DNA of 64,000 nt from Rosellinia necatrix (Eukaryota; Ascomycota; Sordariomycetes; Xylariales; Xylariaceae), in the NCBI GenBank assembly GCA_021209875.1, contig JAGYVD010000010.1, positions 2,852,001-2,916,000 of the forward strand. Reading direction: 5' to 3'. The notes beneath the pieces were generated by a model. That model was not told where the DNA came from, made no database searches, and worked only from the letters and a program-made list of their open reading frames with translations. Of this stretch, positions 33,201-45,535 are shown piece by piece (position 1 is the stretch's first letter; every line of letters begins with the position of its first letter). The position numbers were made by a program, and so were the translations under genes.

Positions 33201-34234
33201 CGCGCCTGCAGAACTCAGACAATCCACCCTGTTGGTAGATATTCACAGGGCACAATCCATGAAACCACAACCCCTTGCTGAACGGGCCTCGGTCGTTGAA
33301 CGGCCGAAAACAAGTGTGTCAGAGGTGCAAGTACAACCACCTCGCCCTGAGGTTATCAACAAGCAGGCCAAACGGCGGTCATCTATGAGTCTGATGAAAA
33401 ACTTTATTAAAGAGCATACTCCTCTGAGCAATAAGTCGACTGAAACTCAGGTACCCGCATCACCTGGGGCCACGCCGCTAAAGTCCCCCAACCGTCCACC
33501 ATCGGTTCATCAAACTTCTACCAGCTTCGCACGCCGCCTATCTACTTCGAGTCGCCGGTCGTCCTTTAATCGTGAGGCAGACAGTGCCTCGATATCGGGC
33601 GCCACACGGTCTTCATCTCGTCTCAGTGACAGCGGCTCTGCCGAGGATGATAAGTCTCTTAGCGACAAGAAATCAAAGAACCGCACGTCGCGGTTCATGC
33701 GCCGACTTTCGAACTCATTCGGCGGGGCAACGCGCAAGAGCGGTAGCGCGAGCATATCGCCTACCGTGACAGAAGAAGAAGCGGACCAACTTGAGAAGGC
33801 CCCCATCCTCGCTCAGCAGAAGTCTTCGTCACCGACGATTGTGGCGTTCATGGGAGATGTCAACGTTCAATTTCCGGACAATTTGCTCTGGAAGCGACGT
33901 AGCATGTGCTTGGATGCGCAAGGGTTTCTTTTCCTCAGCACCGTTCAGGGTGGTGCTAAGAAAGCGAAAGAAAGCGTTGGGACCAAGCGTTTCCATCTGG
34001 GCGACTTCCGCAAGCCCTATATCCCCGATGTCGAGGTTCAAGAGTTGCCGAACAGCGTCTTGCTAGACTTCACAGAGGGCTCCTGCCTGCAGATCGCCTG
34101 TGGCGATCGTGCGGAACAGCAGAACATCCTGCGTAGTAAGTGTGGATGTGTGTACCATTCCCGGTGATGCAGAACTGACCCATTTGATAGCTCTTCAAGA
34201 GGCACACCAAAGCCACGCAGCCGGCCGAAGCTAA
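30226..34234 (+). CDS. ADF-H domain protein with long disordered middle and PH-like C-terminus (1197 aa, 4 exons)
   Basis: The coding sequence joins 30226-30299, 30549-30736, 30848-34135 and 34191-34234. Introns are 249, 111 and 55 bp, and the joins restore GGWFLLKYASRDE, RLVQARAAVHFN and NILRTLQEAHQ. Residues about 5-135 form an actin-depolymerising-factor homology fold (LYGFLRYRRRSVIIKYIPEDCSR is typical of the actin-binding helix region). The next 900 residues are disordered and rich in Ser, Pro, Thr and acidic clusters, with many S/T-P and basic motifs. The last 110 residues (FPDNLLWKRRSMCLDAQGFL onward) look like a PH-type beta domain. Such ADF-H plus scaffold proteins link actin patches to membrane or endocytic factors, in the manner of Abp1 or drebrin. 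Fungal homologues are often mislabelled as GPI-anchored glycoproteins, but no signal or GPI sequence is present. The actin role is inferred from the domain. Confidence 0.9.
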
Positions 34235-36546
34235 GGCATGCGTTCCCGCTTTTTATGACTTAGACCGCTTCATCGTCCTCCTCACTCATGACAGATACCC
34301 CCGCCAACACGGCTTTTCCTCTCTTCCCCACGTCTTCGCAACGGTTCTACTGCATTTTCATTTGTGTATCTAAGCTTACGCATTCCGCCACTACCCCGCG
34401 TTTTTCGTCGGACACACCAAAAGTTTAACAGCGCCTCTAATCCAGCATATGAGGGGCCTTCCTGCTTGACAGCATGTAATTTTTTTCTTCTTTCTCAATA
34501 CCCGTCCACGGGCCACATTTTTTTTTTTCTCTCCCCTCTTCTCTCTCGCCATCGTGTGATACCACCTAATCTCGTCTAGAGTTGAGTCGGGTTCGGTACC
34601 TGCTATGAAGGTCTCCTGTCACGGGCCTGTGACTGACTGGTCGACTCTACCTCCCTACCCCCAGCTACGCGGGGGTGGGAAAGGGGTGGTGGTCGCTGGA
34701 GAGCATAGTGTATGCAAGGGTGATCTGTGATGGATGCGGGGGAACATTCTGTATATAATTGAATAATGGATGTCGAATGCCGACGGTTGGCGCGTCTAAC
34801 ACATCTAATGGGTATCGGGAAGGGCGCCTTTCCCTTGGGGGCCGGCTGGCCTCGGCAGCCCGTCCCTTACCACCTCCTGATTCGGGTAATATCCATTTGT
34901 CTCTATAGGTACTTAATCAGTAATTATCAGAGCCATACCCAAGCCCGAGAACCACTGCTTCTGCCTTGGGGTGTCGTTATCGCCTATGCCATGGCGTCCA
35001 TTACGATGTCTGGCCCGGGGCATTTGGGTGCACTGTATGCATGTGCGGCCAGATATGGCGACTCCACCATCTATAGAAACCAGCGATCGTTGGCTTTTTT
35101 ATGCATGGCTTGGTATTGCCTGATATGTATAGCATTCGCCTCATGTGAGAATGTTCACCCCTATTGCTATTCCACTCCTCCTCGCCCAATCTAGAAGGAT
35201 TGTGTGAAGGCTAGAGTCAATGAGTCAAGCAAGATACCTTGGTACTGCAATGTGTCGAGGCCTGAAACTCCAAGCTATTTTAGTTGGGTAAAATTTTTTG
35301 TTTCTTCATACCCAAATAACTACCTACTGACTTACTAAGTTTAATCTGGTTTCTTCAGGCCCAACCTATCTAACTCTTTCTTGCCTCGTCAACTCCTTTT
35401 TTAACTGCTCACGTACCCATCTTCTAGGGCGGCCAGTCAGTACCTGCCTTATCCCACACTGCCACTCCAGTTACTTACTTGAAGCACTTATAGCAGGCAT
35501 GCCTTGGGTACCTTGGGTAGGTACCTAGGTAGGTTAATCACACCACCGCGGCATCTTTTTCTTGTCTGGGCGGATTGGGCTGATTCCGGACCTTCCTTCC
35601 TTCTTACGATGCACCTGCCTGGAAGGGCACTGAAACAACTCCAGTTGGTCAGCACTACAGGAGCCGGCTAATCCGACGGTAGCTAAACCTAACATCAGCT
35701 AACACTTAGGCACCTATTGGCTAGCTCACTTGGGGTAACTACCTTTTTAAGGCCATCTACAACCGGTGTGCATACATTCTGACCTAATTACCTACCTAGG
35801 GTTACCTATTAACCTACCTAGATAACATATTTCTGAGGTAAAAGGGCAAGTGCCAGCAGGCCTTTCTTTATATTGACCACGCAGGTAACAACTACCTTAT
35901 AACCATGCCGATTTGTTCAAACGCTTCCATTCTTCTAAAACGCGGTCTTGGTGCTAGTCAGATGCTGAGCAGCAGAAACATCCCATAAAGGCGGCACATC
36001 GGCTAAATTAGATTTTATCATCAAGCTTCCTACTGGTCCCGAGTCGTAGTCTTGCATGTTCACAAGTACTTCTATGCAGGTACTGCTGCAAAGGTACAGA
36101 TCCTTGGTGGTGGTTACCTGTATGTACCTCCTCGGTTGCGGGAGAGGAAAGGAGCCTTGCCTGTTTAGGTTTAGCCCATTGCAGATTAGCCAAGCCCTAC
36201 TACGCTACCGGTAACTGATACGCTGGGGGGATGCCTTAGATTGGGTAGATGTAACCCCCGCTGGAAGCCGCTATTCCGGATTTAATTACGTCAGACAAGG
36301 GCGGAACGAAACCTGAATTGACAGGAGACAGAGGCTCGACTGCGACTTCGCCCACATTCCCATCGTATCACCCATCTTCCCTCAGTCTTCGGCATTTTTA
36401 AGCACCACAACCTCGAGACCGAATCCGCCACCCGCCCACACCACCTACCGCCAAATTGGATCCCGCATATTTACCGTCGCTCAAATCCCGATTTCCCACC
36501 GCCTCATTCCCCCGGACAGCGCACAGCCGCATCCCAGCGACCGACG
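34235..36546. other. Intergenic region between the ADF-H gene and the Asp-rich gene
   Basis: No gene is supported. Pyrimidine-rich 3' flank is seen near 34500-34570, and TACC-type motifs occur at 35505-35535 and 35785-35825. Short frames (for example near 34766-35194) have no family resemblance. Confidence 0.5.
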
Positions 36547-37647
36547 ATGGCGGATATCGACATTCGTCGGCCCTCCACGCCGAAACCAACACCGAAACCA
36601 ACACCGCAGCCAACATCGAAGCCAACATCAAAGCCAGCACCAAACCCGGCGTCGACACACACGCCGAAACCAACGCTGTCGGAAATGCTGTTCGATCGCG
36701 ATATGACGTACAGCGAGAACACATCGCCGTTCCTCTCCCATTTCAAATCACAGCCCCCAGCCTCTTTCTCGCCCTCCTTCTCGTCCGGGCCATCTGAGTC
36801 ATACACGCGGTTATCCCGCAGCTCCTCCAACTCGTCGCTGTTGTCGTCGTATTCCGCCACCACATCCACGTCGGCCACCAGCACCGACGACGACGAATCT
36901 GGCGACGGTTTCTGTCTCGTCGGCATTTTGAAGAAACCTCGCCGGTTTCGGAATAAGAGTCAGAAGCGCCAAGACCTTAGTCACGGTCGCCATCAGAGCA
37001 GTAGTCGAAACCATCACGGCGCCAACCACGGTAATGGTCACCACCATGACGATGACAATTACGATGACAATGACAATGAAAATGACAATGACGATGACGA
37101 TGACGATGACGACGACGATGATACGGAAGATGAGCAGGGGCAGCAGGAGGATGACGATGACGAGTGGGGAGAATACGAGGACGAGGAAAGCGAATGCGAG
37201 GTCCTATTCGAGAGAAACGTCACCTTCGCCGAACCCCTCGCCACTGATATAATCACTGGCACCGAGGTGTCGCCGTCCTCGCTCTCTCGTCTTGAGTGGA
37301 CTGCACTGAGAGCCAGAGCGTGCCTCGAGCGAGAAAGAGCAAAGGTCGAGGGGGCTTGGACGGGGCGGGAAGAGGAACAGGACGAGGAGCAGCAAGAGGC
37401 GCCGCGGGATGCGAGAGGGTCTGCGGCTGTACAAAGGGGAGAGGAAGGTTGTGGTGAGGAAGAGGATGGGTGTATATCGAAACGCCCATGCGAATTTGAT
37501 CTGGCGGATGACCAGAGGCATTGGCAAAACGACTCCGGCCTTGGAAGAGGGAAAGGGGAAAAGAGAAGGTGCGGCGTCGAAGCCGAAGTCGAGCATCTGG
37601 TCTTCGAGATTACCGAGACCGTTGTCCGACAGGCAGGACAACGGTAA
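36547..37647 (+). CDS. Asp-rich, low-complexity protein of unknown function (366 aa)
   Basis: A single exon from the ATG at 36547. The N-terminus is a Lys-Pro-Thr repeat (KPTPKPTPQPT type, about residues 12-40), followed by a Ser-rich stretch. The middle has the motif GILKKPRRF (about 125-133), then His/Asn and a long Asp run (about 165-190). After it comes a better conserved-looking block VLFERNVTFAEPLATDI (about 219-235), followed by a Glu/Arg-rich helix (RLEWTALRARACLERERAKV). The pairing of GILKKP with a K/R-x-V-x-F-like site (RNVTF) recalls fungal regulators that dock on protein phosphatase 1. That is a resemblance in short motifs only. No membrane segment or signal peptide is present. 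The Asp run is encoded by a GATGAC slippage repeat (37031-37125). Confidence 0.65.
   Translation: MADIDIRRPSTPKPTPKPTPQPTSKPTSKPAPNPASTHTPKPTLSEMLFDRDMTYSENTSPFLSHFKSQPPASFSPSFSSGPSESYTRLSRSSSNSSLLSSYSATTSTSATSTDDDESGDGFCLVGILKKPRRFRNKSQKRQDLSHGRHQSSSRNHHGANHGNGHHHDDDNYDDNDNENDNDDDDDDDDDDDTEDEQGQQEDDDDEWGEYEDEESECEVLFERNVTFAEPLATDIITGTEVSPSSLSRLEWTALRARACLERERAKVEGAWTGREEEQDEEQQEAPRDARGSAAVQRGEEGCGEEEDGCISKRPCEFDLADDQRHWQNDSGLGRGKGEKRRCGVEAEVEHLVFEITETVVRQAGQR
37031..37125 (+). repeat. GATGAC/AATGAC repeat coding an Asp run
   Basis: Tandem ATGAC-type hexamers within the Asp-rich protein gene encode an Asp/Asn tract. Confidence 0.8.
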
Positions 37648-39371
37648 CGATGGCCGTCACCCAAACCACAATCACGGCCGCAAGGGTGAGGGAAATGTCG
37701 GCGGAATGCAGGAACGTAGAAGAGTTGGACGACGACAAGACTCTGTGTCGCCTGGTTGTCTCTGGGCTCACAGGCGAAGAACCAACGACGAGAGACGCGA
37801 GAAACGCGCACACCATTTGCTATCAGCGTTCTGCTTTTCTATAACAGTGTCACAACATGGTACACTAGCGTATTCCAACCGGGTTGGGTATAGGCTCAAG
37901 GCCAACGCGAGCGTGAAGGCGAGCGCGAGAGGACGAGGTACAGGTACTGGCGTTCATTGCGGAATACACCCCCGTGGGGACGGGATGTGGGTATACATAC
38001 ATAGATCTGGTTTACCGGTTGGGAAAAATCGAGTAGACCAGACAGGGCTTCCTAGCACCTTCGCAGCAACATGCGAGTTTACCTTGGCTACTCTGAAGCC
38101 ATCAATGAGAAAAAACTCGATACAAATCATTCTTTATCCAGATCTGATGCCATGACTAGCAAACATTACGACGATGAAAAATGCCGCCGCGTGACTACTT
38201 ATTTATCTTACCGCCGATAACACCACCTTTCTTCATACCGCCTTCCTTCATACCGCCACCCCTCTTATTCTTCCATCGGCCGGATGATGGGGGAAGGGAA
38301 ATTTGGCAGACGGTCTAGAATTTTTGCTTTTTCTTCGATTTGGATAGATGTAGAAGTCTGAGATGGCTTCGATACTACTAGATTCCATTTATATTCGTAT
38401 TTTCATTCGGCCTCGCGTTGGATGGGATACAGCTTTGCTATCCATATGATTTCTCGGCCGTTCTCCTCGTAAGTGGTTAAATCGACCTCGTCCAACTGTA
38501 CACGTGCCTACGATATGCCGAGGTCGCGGATTGAAATAATTGATGCCAATTTTCGGCACGAGCAGGTCCACCACACCACTAACCCACAGTATGGCTTTTA
38601 TGCATTGTAAACATATGGACAGCCGTGTAGGCGGATTAGGTACTTCCGGTCTTTAGCATCCAGGTTCACATATCTAACATGGCCAGGTATTAGTTAGTAT
38701 GAATTCTGTTTGTAGGACAGGACGTTCCTATTTTAGGTATCCTCACGAAGGTCTCTCTATCAAGTGGATGTTGTCCGGTTATTCGTCCATATATCCACTC
38801 CACGTGAGTAAACCTCCCGAAGCTTTTCGCAACTGGCAGATATATCAAATACCCGGCTCATGCAAGATGGGATGATGAGCAGCGGGGGGACTCGGCCGCA
38901 GAGGGAGAAGGACGGGAGGAACAAGAAGAATAAGAAGAAGGGAGGGAGGGAGGGAGGTAGGGAGGGGGGACCAACAGATGAGATGGCATAAAATGTCGAT
39001 ATCCTGCAGCGCTGTCACCTCATCTCGGCCGACGCAGACGTCAACTGCAGTTTCGGGAAGGAGCCAAGCCGTTCGCCGGATGGCGAGATGCGCCTCGGGG
39101 TCGCATCCGTCGTGGCCCTTCACCAATAGAGACCAGAAACAGACGCACGTATAGGTAGATAGGAGGGGGATTATTGTTTTTTTTTTTTTGTCACATTGGA
39201 ATGGCGTGCGCTTTATGATATTATATAACGCCATGATGATACGGCGATACAGCGATGGAGTATATAAAGATGCGGATGTGACAGGATGGAACGAATCCCT
39301 CTCTCTCCCTCCCCTTCTTCTCGTCCCTCACATCTCTCTTATCTGAATCGTCGTATTCGGTGTGGGCAGAT
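37648..39371. other. Intergenic region upstream of the carboxypeptidase gene
   Basis: The minus and plus strands show only composition-driven frames. A purine-rich GGGAGG stretch lies at 38886-38970, a T run at 39177-39190, and the carboxypeptidase TATA box near the right end. Confidence 0.5.
39261..39268 (+). promoter_or_regulatory. TATA box of the M14 carboxypeptidase gene
   Basis: TATATAAA lies 104 bp upstream of the start at 39372 and is followed by a CT-rich leader, as in many inducible fungal secreted-enzyme genes. Confidence 0.6.
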
Positions 39372-41263
39372 ATGAAATTCCCCGCTCTCCTCCTTATTGC
39401 GGCCGCCGCATTGGGCGCCGCGACTCCGGTCGCCCACCGGCCCGAGGCCAGGGTCAGCTACGACGGCTACAAGGTATACCGCGTCTCGTTCCCCGCGGAC
39501 GGCGACATCGACGGGTCCCTGGACGCGCTCGCGGCCATCGAGCTGCGCCGCCGCCGCGAGATCAGCGGCGGCGACGGCGACGACGACGATAGCGAGGGGC
39601 GATGGGCCGTGGACCTCGCCGTGGCGCCGCGCGACGTCGTGGCCTTCGAGGCGGCGGATCTCGACGGGTCCGTGGCCGTCCTGAGCCACGACTTAGGCGC
39701 CGAGCTCGCCGCCGAGACGATGGTGGCAACCAGCAGAAGCAGCGGCCCGAAGAATGCGGGCGCGGCGGGCGCCGCGCTACCGGGCCTCGAGTGGTTCGAC
39801 GCCTACCACCCGTACGCCGACCACGTGCAGTACTGGGCGGACCTGCACGCCGCGCTGCCCGACAACTCGGAGCTCGTCGTCGCGGGGAACTCGTTCCAGG
39901 GCCGGCCCATCCAGGGGATCCATCTGTGGGGGAAGGCCGGGAAGGACAAGAAGCCGGCGATATTCTTCAACGGGAACGTTCATGCTCGGGAGTGGATTAC
40001 TTCCATGGTGAGTGTCCTCCGGCTATGGGGGTTGTGTGTGTGTGTGTGAATTTCGTAGGGTTTGGGTCATCATGTGCGATGTGACATGGAAGAAATATAA
40101 AAGAAGAAAGAAAGAGAAAGAAAAGAATAAAAAAATAGGTATGCGCTGAACATGTTTTCGATGTCCTGTAGGTCGTCGAGTACATCCTCTACCAGCTCAT
40201 CACGGGCTACGCGAACGACGAGCTAGTGCAGAAGGTCCTGGATAACTACGACTTTTACGTCCTGCCGGTCGTGAACCCGGACGGTAAGCAACCAACTACA
40301 TATCATATCCCATCCATCTGACTACTCCTCATCCTTCCTCTTTCGTACACATACATGTAGGAAGGGGGGGGGGCAGGACAAGCGAAGCAACCACGGCTCC
40401 ATGGAAAATCCCACCAAGAAAAAAAAAAGGGGTGGGGGGAGAGGGCAGGGGGGCGGAGGGGAAGGGGGAAGGGAAAGAAAAGAAACTGACGGTAAGCTAG
40501 GCTTCGTATACACGCAGACGACGGACCGCCTCTGGCGCAAGAACCGGCAGACGCGCGCGAACGCGACGGCGGTGGGCACGGACATCAACCGGAACTGGGC
40601 GGTGGGCTGGGGCGGGCCGGGGTCGTCGAGCAGCCCGTCGTCGGAGACGTTCAGCGGGTTCGCGCCGCACGACACGCCCGAGACGGCGGCGCTCGCGGCC
40701 CTGACCGCCCGCCTGCGCGACAGGCCCGGCGGCGCCGGCGGCGGCATCAAGCTGTACGTCGACTGGCACAGCTACGCCCAGGTCATCCTCCTGTCCTACG
40801 GCTATACCTGCACCGAGTTCCCCGCCAACCTCGACGAGCAGACCGCCCTCGCCAGGGGTATCGCGGCTGCTATTGCGAAGCCGTATAATACTACGTTTGA
40901 CTACGGGCCTGGTTGTTGTGAGTTTATTGTTGTCTCTCTTTCTCAACCCCCCTCCTTTTTTTGTTTTTATTATGGTCTTTTATTATTATTATATCCCTCC
41001 CTTGCTTATCTTGGAGTATCTGCAAAAAACCTCGCCTGAAAACCGAATTATGATGACTGACCTTCCGTCTGTCCGTTGTAGTGGTCTTGTATCAGTCGAG
41101 CGGGAACGGGCGAGATTATTTGACGGATGTTGGTGGGGCCCAGTTCGGCTGGGGCATCGAGCTCCGTGACACTCGGTACGGATTCGTCCTGCCGCCCGAG
41201 CAGATCCTGCCGAGTGGGATCGAGATCTGGGAGGGCCTAAAGTATGCCTGGTCACAGTTCTGA
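39372..41263 (+). CDS. Secreted zinc carboxypeptidase, family M14A (448 aa, 4 exons)
   Basis: The coding sequence joins 39372-40007, 40172-40283, 40501-40917 and 41082-41263, with introns of 164, 217 and 164 bp. Joins restore EWITSMVVEYILY, VVNPDGFVYT and GPGCLVLYQSSG. A signal peptide (MKFPALLLIAAAALGAATPVA) and a propeptide (to about residue 120) precede the catalytic domain. Zinc ligands are His204 and Glu207 (HAREW) and His339 (DWHSY). The GTDINRNW block (275-282) matches the substrate-carboxylate Arg/Asn region, and ELRDTRYGF near the C-terminus carries the catalytic Glu. The enzyme removes C-terminal residues from extracellular peptides after propeptide cleavage. Codon usage is strongly GC-rich. 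An ordinary open frame reading stops inside intron 1. Confidence 0.95.
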
Positions 41264-43640
41264 ATTTCGACCGGTTGACGGGAAATCGTACGCTCGGGAT
41301 GAGAGGGGGTTGGGTCAGTGGGTGGTGGCTTGCTGTCTGTTTGTGGATTTCTGTAAGTGAGCAGATAGTCGACTTTCTTTATCAGCATAAGCTACGGCTC
41401 AATGGATAGCATAATAATTGAATCGATGATTTCTTGAATAGTATTTGAGTAGACGAGTAACTAGGACTGGGTGTCAACCACTTCCTGATGGCCTGTGGTA
41501 TCTCTACAAGCCTTTTGGTTTTGTGTGTTTTATCTTCAGCCTTCGTGCTGGGCTGACGTTGCGTTGTTAGGGGATGTAGGGGATGAATGGGTGGAGGGAC
41601 GCGACGATGAACCCGATAATATCCACACCGTGCGTTGTGGACGAGTAGGATGTGTCCAGGTATTTAAGCAATTGGCCTCGGAGGCTCGGATGATGAGCCA
41701 GAGGAGTTGCCATTCTTGACATATATATATGTATACATCGTTCGAGCCCATAGATCTTTACTCTACTGCACTGCCCGGAGGGAGGGATGTGGACCTAGGT
41801 TGATTATGTCGTATAAGGAGAAACCCAGTCCGATCGAAAAACGACGCAGAATGGCTCGCTCGGTGGCATCGTGAACAGGCAGCGTGCCGTCTTGATCGTC
41901 TATGCCACAAACTTCTCTCCCGTCCCTGACCCTGCGCGGCCCTGGCCTATGTAGCGTGACGCCCGAGCAGCCAACTCAGTGGCCGCGACGGTTCATGCCG
42001 CGGGGGTATACCTTGTCCAGCCGGAGCTGCCCGGGGAAGTTCGCGTGCGTCTCTCCTCTCGTCTCCTCCTTGGGGTGCTGGCCGTCGTTCCGTGCTGTAC
42101 ACTATGGCTCCACTCCTCGGAAGTACCTCCTTATTATACACGCACGTCTGCTGGAGCTCGGTGGCCGCCGATGTCCGGCTCACGGCACGCTTGCCCATGT
42201 CCACTTGGTGATCCGGCGGCGCTCCGTTCTCTTGTTGCGGCCCAGCCACCGCTGGATCTTGCGGATTAGATTCCTCATGTTTCACGGTATCGTTGAATTC
42301 GAAGGACGTCTAAGAGCGAGCAGGCCTCACAGCTGCTGGGGTCTCTTCTCTTTGTCTTGGAGGTCAGGTTTGCCCACGTATCCTATCTCGGTAGTGACGG
42401 ACGCTCTCAACTTTCATGTCGGCGATATGGGCTGGGGGGACGGTTCATATATGGGACGTTAAGCGAGAGGAGGTTGCCTGCGGAAATTATAAGTTAGTCA
42501 CCCTTGTGTGCCCCTGGCTATGTAACTACATGAGTCGGTGGGAAAGGCTTAGGCTGGCGATCCCCATCGGTTCCCTAGATCTGGGCAGCTCTATAAGCGG
42601 GGTATTGACACTTTTTGTTGGGGGAGGATCTACCAACGATGGCGACGCTTTGGATCTAGAACGCCACTTACATTCTTTGCAACGCGTGATTTGCCCAAGT
42701 CGGGCACGCACGGGTTAGTTCTTCTTTATCGCGTGTTGGGCGTGAGGTTTGTAGCACACTGAAGAGGCTGTAGATGCATCACACTCACAAATGGTCTCTG
42801 ATTGATTATAAACCCCCTATCTCTTAAAAACGGTCCTGGGTATGCATACTATATGATGGCGCTGTTGGTGCAATTCTGTTGAGGTATAATCTAGCACGGA
42901 AGGATATGGTTCGTATGAGAGAACGCGTTCCCCAAGAGTGTAAGAGTGTGGGATCACCAATAAGGATGTAAGACAGAGTAGTGGTACGAGATCGACCGGG
43001 CGTAAGCTTTGAATGCTTATTCAAATGTCATTGACCGCATCGTAGATTGACTTGGCGTGTTTCTAATGTATTTTTAACAGTATAGCTTTCTATCGGATAT
43101 GGCTACGTCCGAGGTAGATAATAATAGGCTTCCCCGTTGGATGCTAAATTTGGCTCCATATTGATGGCTATATCAGACGACACCAATGGATACAATCGTC
43201 AGGGCTCTCTTTGATCCTCATGCTACCTATTGAAAGTAGATTCGGAGCGTGAGCCATCCAGACTTTGACCACGGTTATCCCTATCGAAATAGAGAAAACA
43301 CGGCGGGGAGGTGTGGTGGCCACGGCATTCGCTTTCATCATCCGATTGTTGTGGCTTCAGCCTAGAGAGAAGCCGGACTTTACATCGTAACCCGTCCGCG
43401 AAGAGATCTGACAGTATGCGCAGTAGTTATGCACAGATTCCTGCCAATCAATTTTCGGACGCATCCAAGCCTGCCATACGCATCCAGAACGTTCTTCCGA
43501 TGTCAAGAGGAAGACCCGGCTGGTGGAAATTGGCGTTCATTTGGTGGCAATCCACTCAAGTTAGGTCAGGGGGAAAATGTCGCCATGTCGCACATATAGG
43601 CTTACGTTGATGAAAAGTCCCTGCAGAACAAGCCGCTCAT
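41264..43640. other. Convergent intergenic region between the carboxypeptidase and RIO1 genes
   Basis: No gene is supported in 2.4 kb. A TATA-type AT run lies at 41720-41735. A 186-codon frame at 41902-42462 has no recognisable protein character and no splice support. Confidence 0.5.
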
Positions 43641-45387
43641 CTATTTCTTCTTTCTGGAACTCGTGGCTACCAGTCGTTTCTTCAAATGCTTGGGCATCTT
43701 TTCTTTCCTTTTCTCGCTCTTCGCATCCTTGGCGACTTGTTTGCGTTGCTATTCGCTCGTTAGCTACAAATCAAAAGCTCAAGGGCGAGAAAACTGTAGA
43801 TGAGGGTGGAGAAATTCTGGCGGGCCGGGGGTCTTAGATTATGTTCGTTTGAGCACTGACCTTCTTCTCATCTTTGTCCTCGAACCGCTTCCCCCTTGGT
43901 GGGCCCTTTAGGAATTTGCCCTCATCGTCGCTTTCGCTAGTCTCGTCTTCACTGCCAAGAGACGCGCCCTCATCCGATTGGCCTTCCTCCGAAACCTCGC
44001 CGCCGTCGGCTTTGGGGAGCACCACCTGATCCGCGAGCAGATTCCGATACACTAGCTTGTCACCTTCACCGTGTCCGATCCTCTCGGCATCCTTCTCAAT
44101 ATCGTAGACCTGTTCGAGGGTCTGGGGGATGTACTGCTGTCGGAAGACTTCATTGTCCACCTCCTGTTCGGCCACGGCCTTGTCGTCGGTCGCTGATTGC
44201 GCCCGCGACGTGTATAGCTGTTCGATGGACTGGGCGAGACCAGGCTCCTCTACCGCACCGCCGGGCGCAATGATGTAATCGAAGACGACCCGGTCCGCCA
44301 GCGTGTCCACCCCCTGCCTCCGGAAGAAGCCGCCGGTGTTTTTAATATCCATACGTAAGAACTCGAGGGATCTCGGATGGTCATGCTCCACACTCTGGGA
44401 CACGTCTATGACGTAGAGCTGCCTCTGGTGGTATAAGATATTGTACTCGCTCAGATCGGCGTGGACCAACTTGCAGACTTGGTATAGGCGCCGCATGATG
44501 CCGAGGAGCTGAATGTACAAAGCCCTCCATGTCTGCTCGGCCTCGTCGGCGGGGATATTGGCGTCGCGAAGTCGCGGGTAAGCCCATCCCCTCTTGTCGC
44601 CCAAGAAGCCCATGACGAGCACATGCAACTTCAGCTGGATGGGTTCCGGACAAGCGATGCCGGCGGCGTGGATACGGCGCAAGTTCCGGAACTCCTTCTC
44701 GGCCCACAACTTGACCATCTTCCGGTTGTTCCCCTTGTCGGCGCCGGACTTGAAGCGATGCTCGCCGGTGATGTACCTCTCACGGTCCTTGAAGCTCAGA
44801 ATGGCGGTCTTGTAGACCTTGACGGCGTGGTGGGTGGCGGTGAGATCCTCGGCGTAGGTGACGGCGCCGTAGACGTTGGCTTCCTTGCCTGTGCTGATGG
44901 CGCCGTGCACCTCGCTGACGACGCCTCGGTTGATCATCTGGTACAAGATCATGCGCGTGCGCTGGTCCAGCACCTGCTCGCTCGTGGCGCGATCTGCCTT
45001 GTCCTTGTCCCTCGTCTGGCCTTCCTTGACATCGTCGAGTCGTATCTTGGCGGCGTGCTTCGACAGGGCGGACACCTGGTCGTCGATGCTGTTGAAGGTG
45101 TTGGCGGAGGGGCGCTGCTGATTCGAGTGGAGGGGTTTTTGACGATTGTAGTTTCGTGCTAGATCGGGTTCGCCATCTGGGCCGAGGCCATCGTCGTTGT
45201 CGCCGCCATCTTCGTCAAATATGTCATCGAGATCGGAATCCTCTTCTTCGGCAGCATGTAAGGGGTCCAAGCCGGTGGTTGCGAGGGTACGCGGTATCTC
45301 TTGGTGTACGGAATCATCGTAGCCGCCGCTGTTTGTATATGTATGAGGGGGTTCGTGGGGAGCCGCCGGGGACGGAATGGACTCCAT
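43641..45387 (-). CDS. RIO1: RIO1 atypical protein kinase / ATPase (544 aa, 2 exons)
   Basis: The coding sequence joins 45387-43861 and 43748-43641. The 112-bp intron (GTCAGT to AATAG, with a CTAAC branch point) is needed to reach the conserved Lys/Arg-rich end (KEKMPKHLKKRLVATSSRKKK). Rio1 acts in the cytoplasm in final maturation of the 40S ribosomal subunit and also has nuclear roles in cell-cycle control. Diagnostic motifs are STGKEANVY (165-173, nucleotide loop), the catalytic Lys190 in AVKVYKT, HADLSEYN (309-316, catalytic Asp311) and IDVSQSVEHDHP (327-338, metal Asp328). The N-terminus has an acidic run (EEEDSDLDDIFDEDGG) and the C-terminal tail is also acidic, as usual for Rio1. It is convergent with the carboxypeptidase gene and divergent from the GH20 gene. 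Confidence 0.97.
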
Positions 45388-45439
45388 GATGTGATAGTAT
45401 GGATAGATGATGTACGCGATGGAAGTTGGTATGCTTGGT

Positions 45440-45535
45440 TGGTATGCTTGTTTAGTGTGCTTGTTTGGTGTGCTTGTTTGGTGTGCTTGTTTGGTGTTCT
45501 TGTTTGGTGTGCTTATTTGGTGTGCCTGTTTGTTG
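45440..45535 (+). repeat. 13-bp minisatellite upstream of RIO1
   Basis: About seven copies of GTTTGGTGTGCTT with single-base changes. It lies about 50-150 bp upstream of the RIO1 start codon, in the promoter or 5' leader. Confidence 0.9.

Noticed and set aside
37409..38155. 248-codon plus-strand frame overlapping the end of the Asp-rich gene
   Set aside because: It begins inside the better supported gene in another frame and has no recognisable domain.
41902..42462. 186-codon frame downstream of the carboxypeptidase
   Set aside because: No domain, no homologue-like segment and no promoter or splice support.
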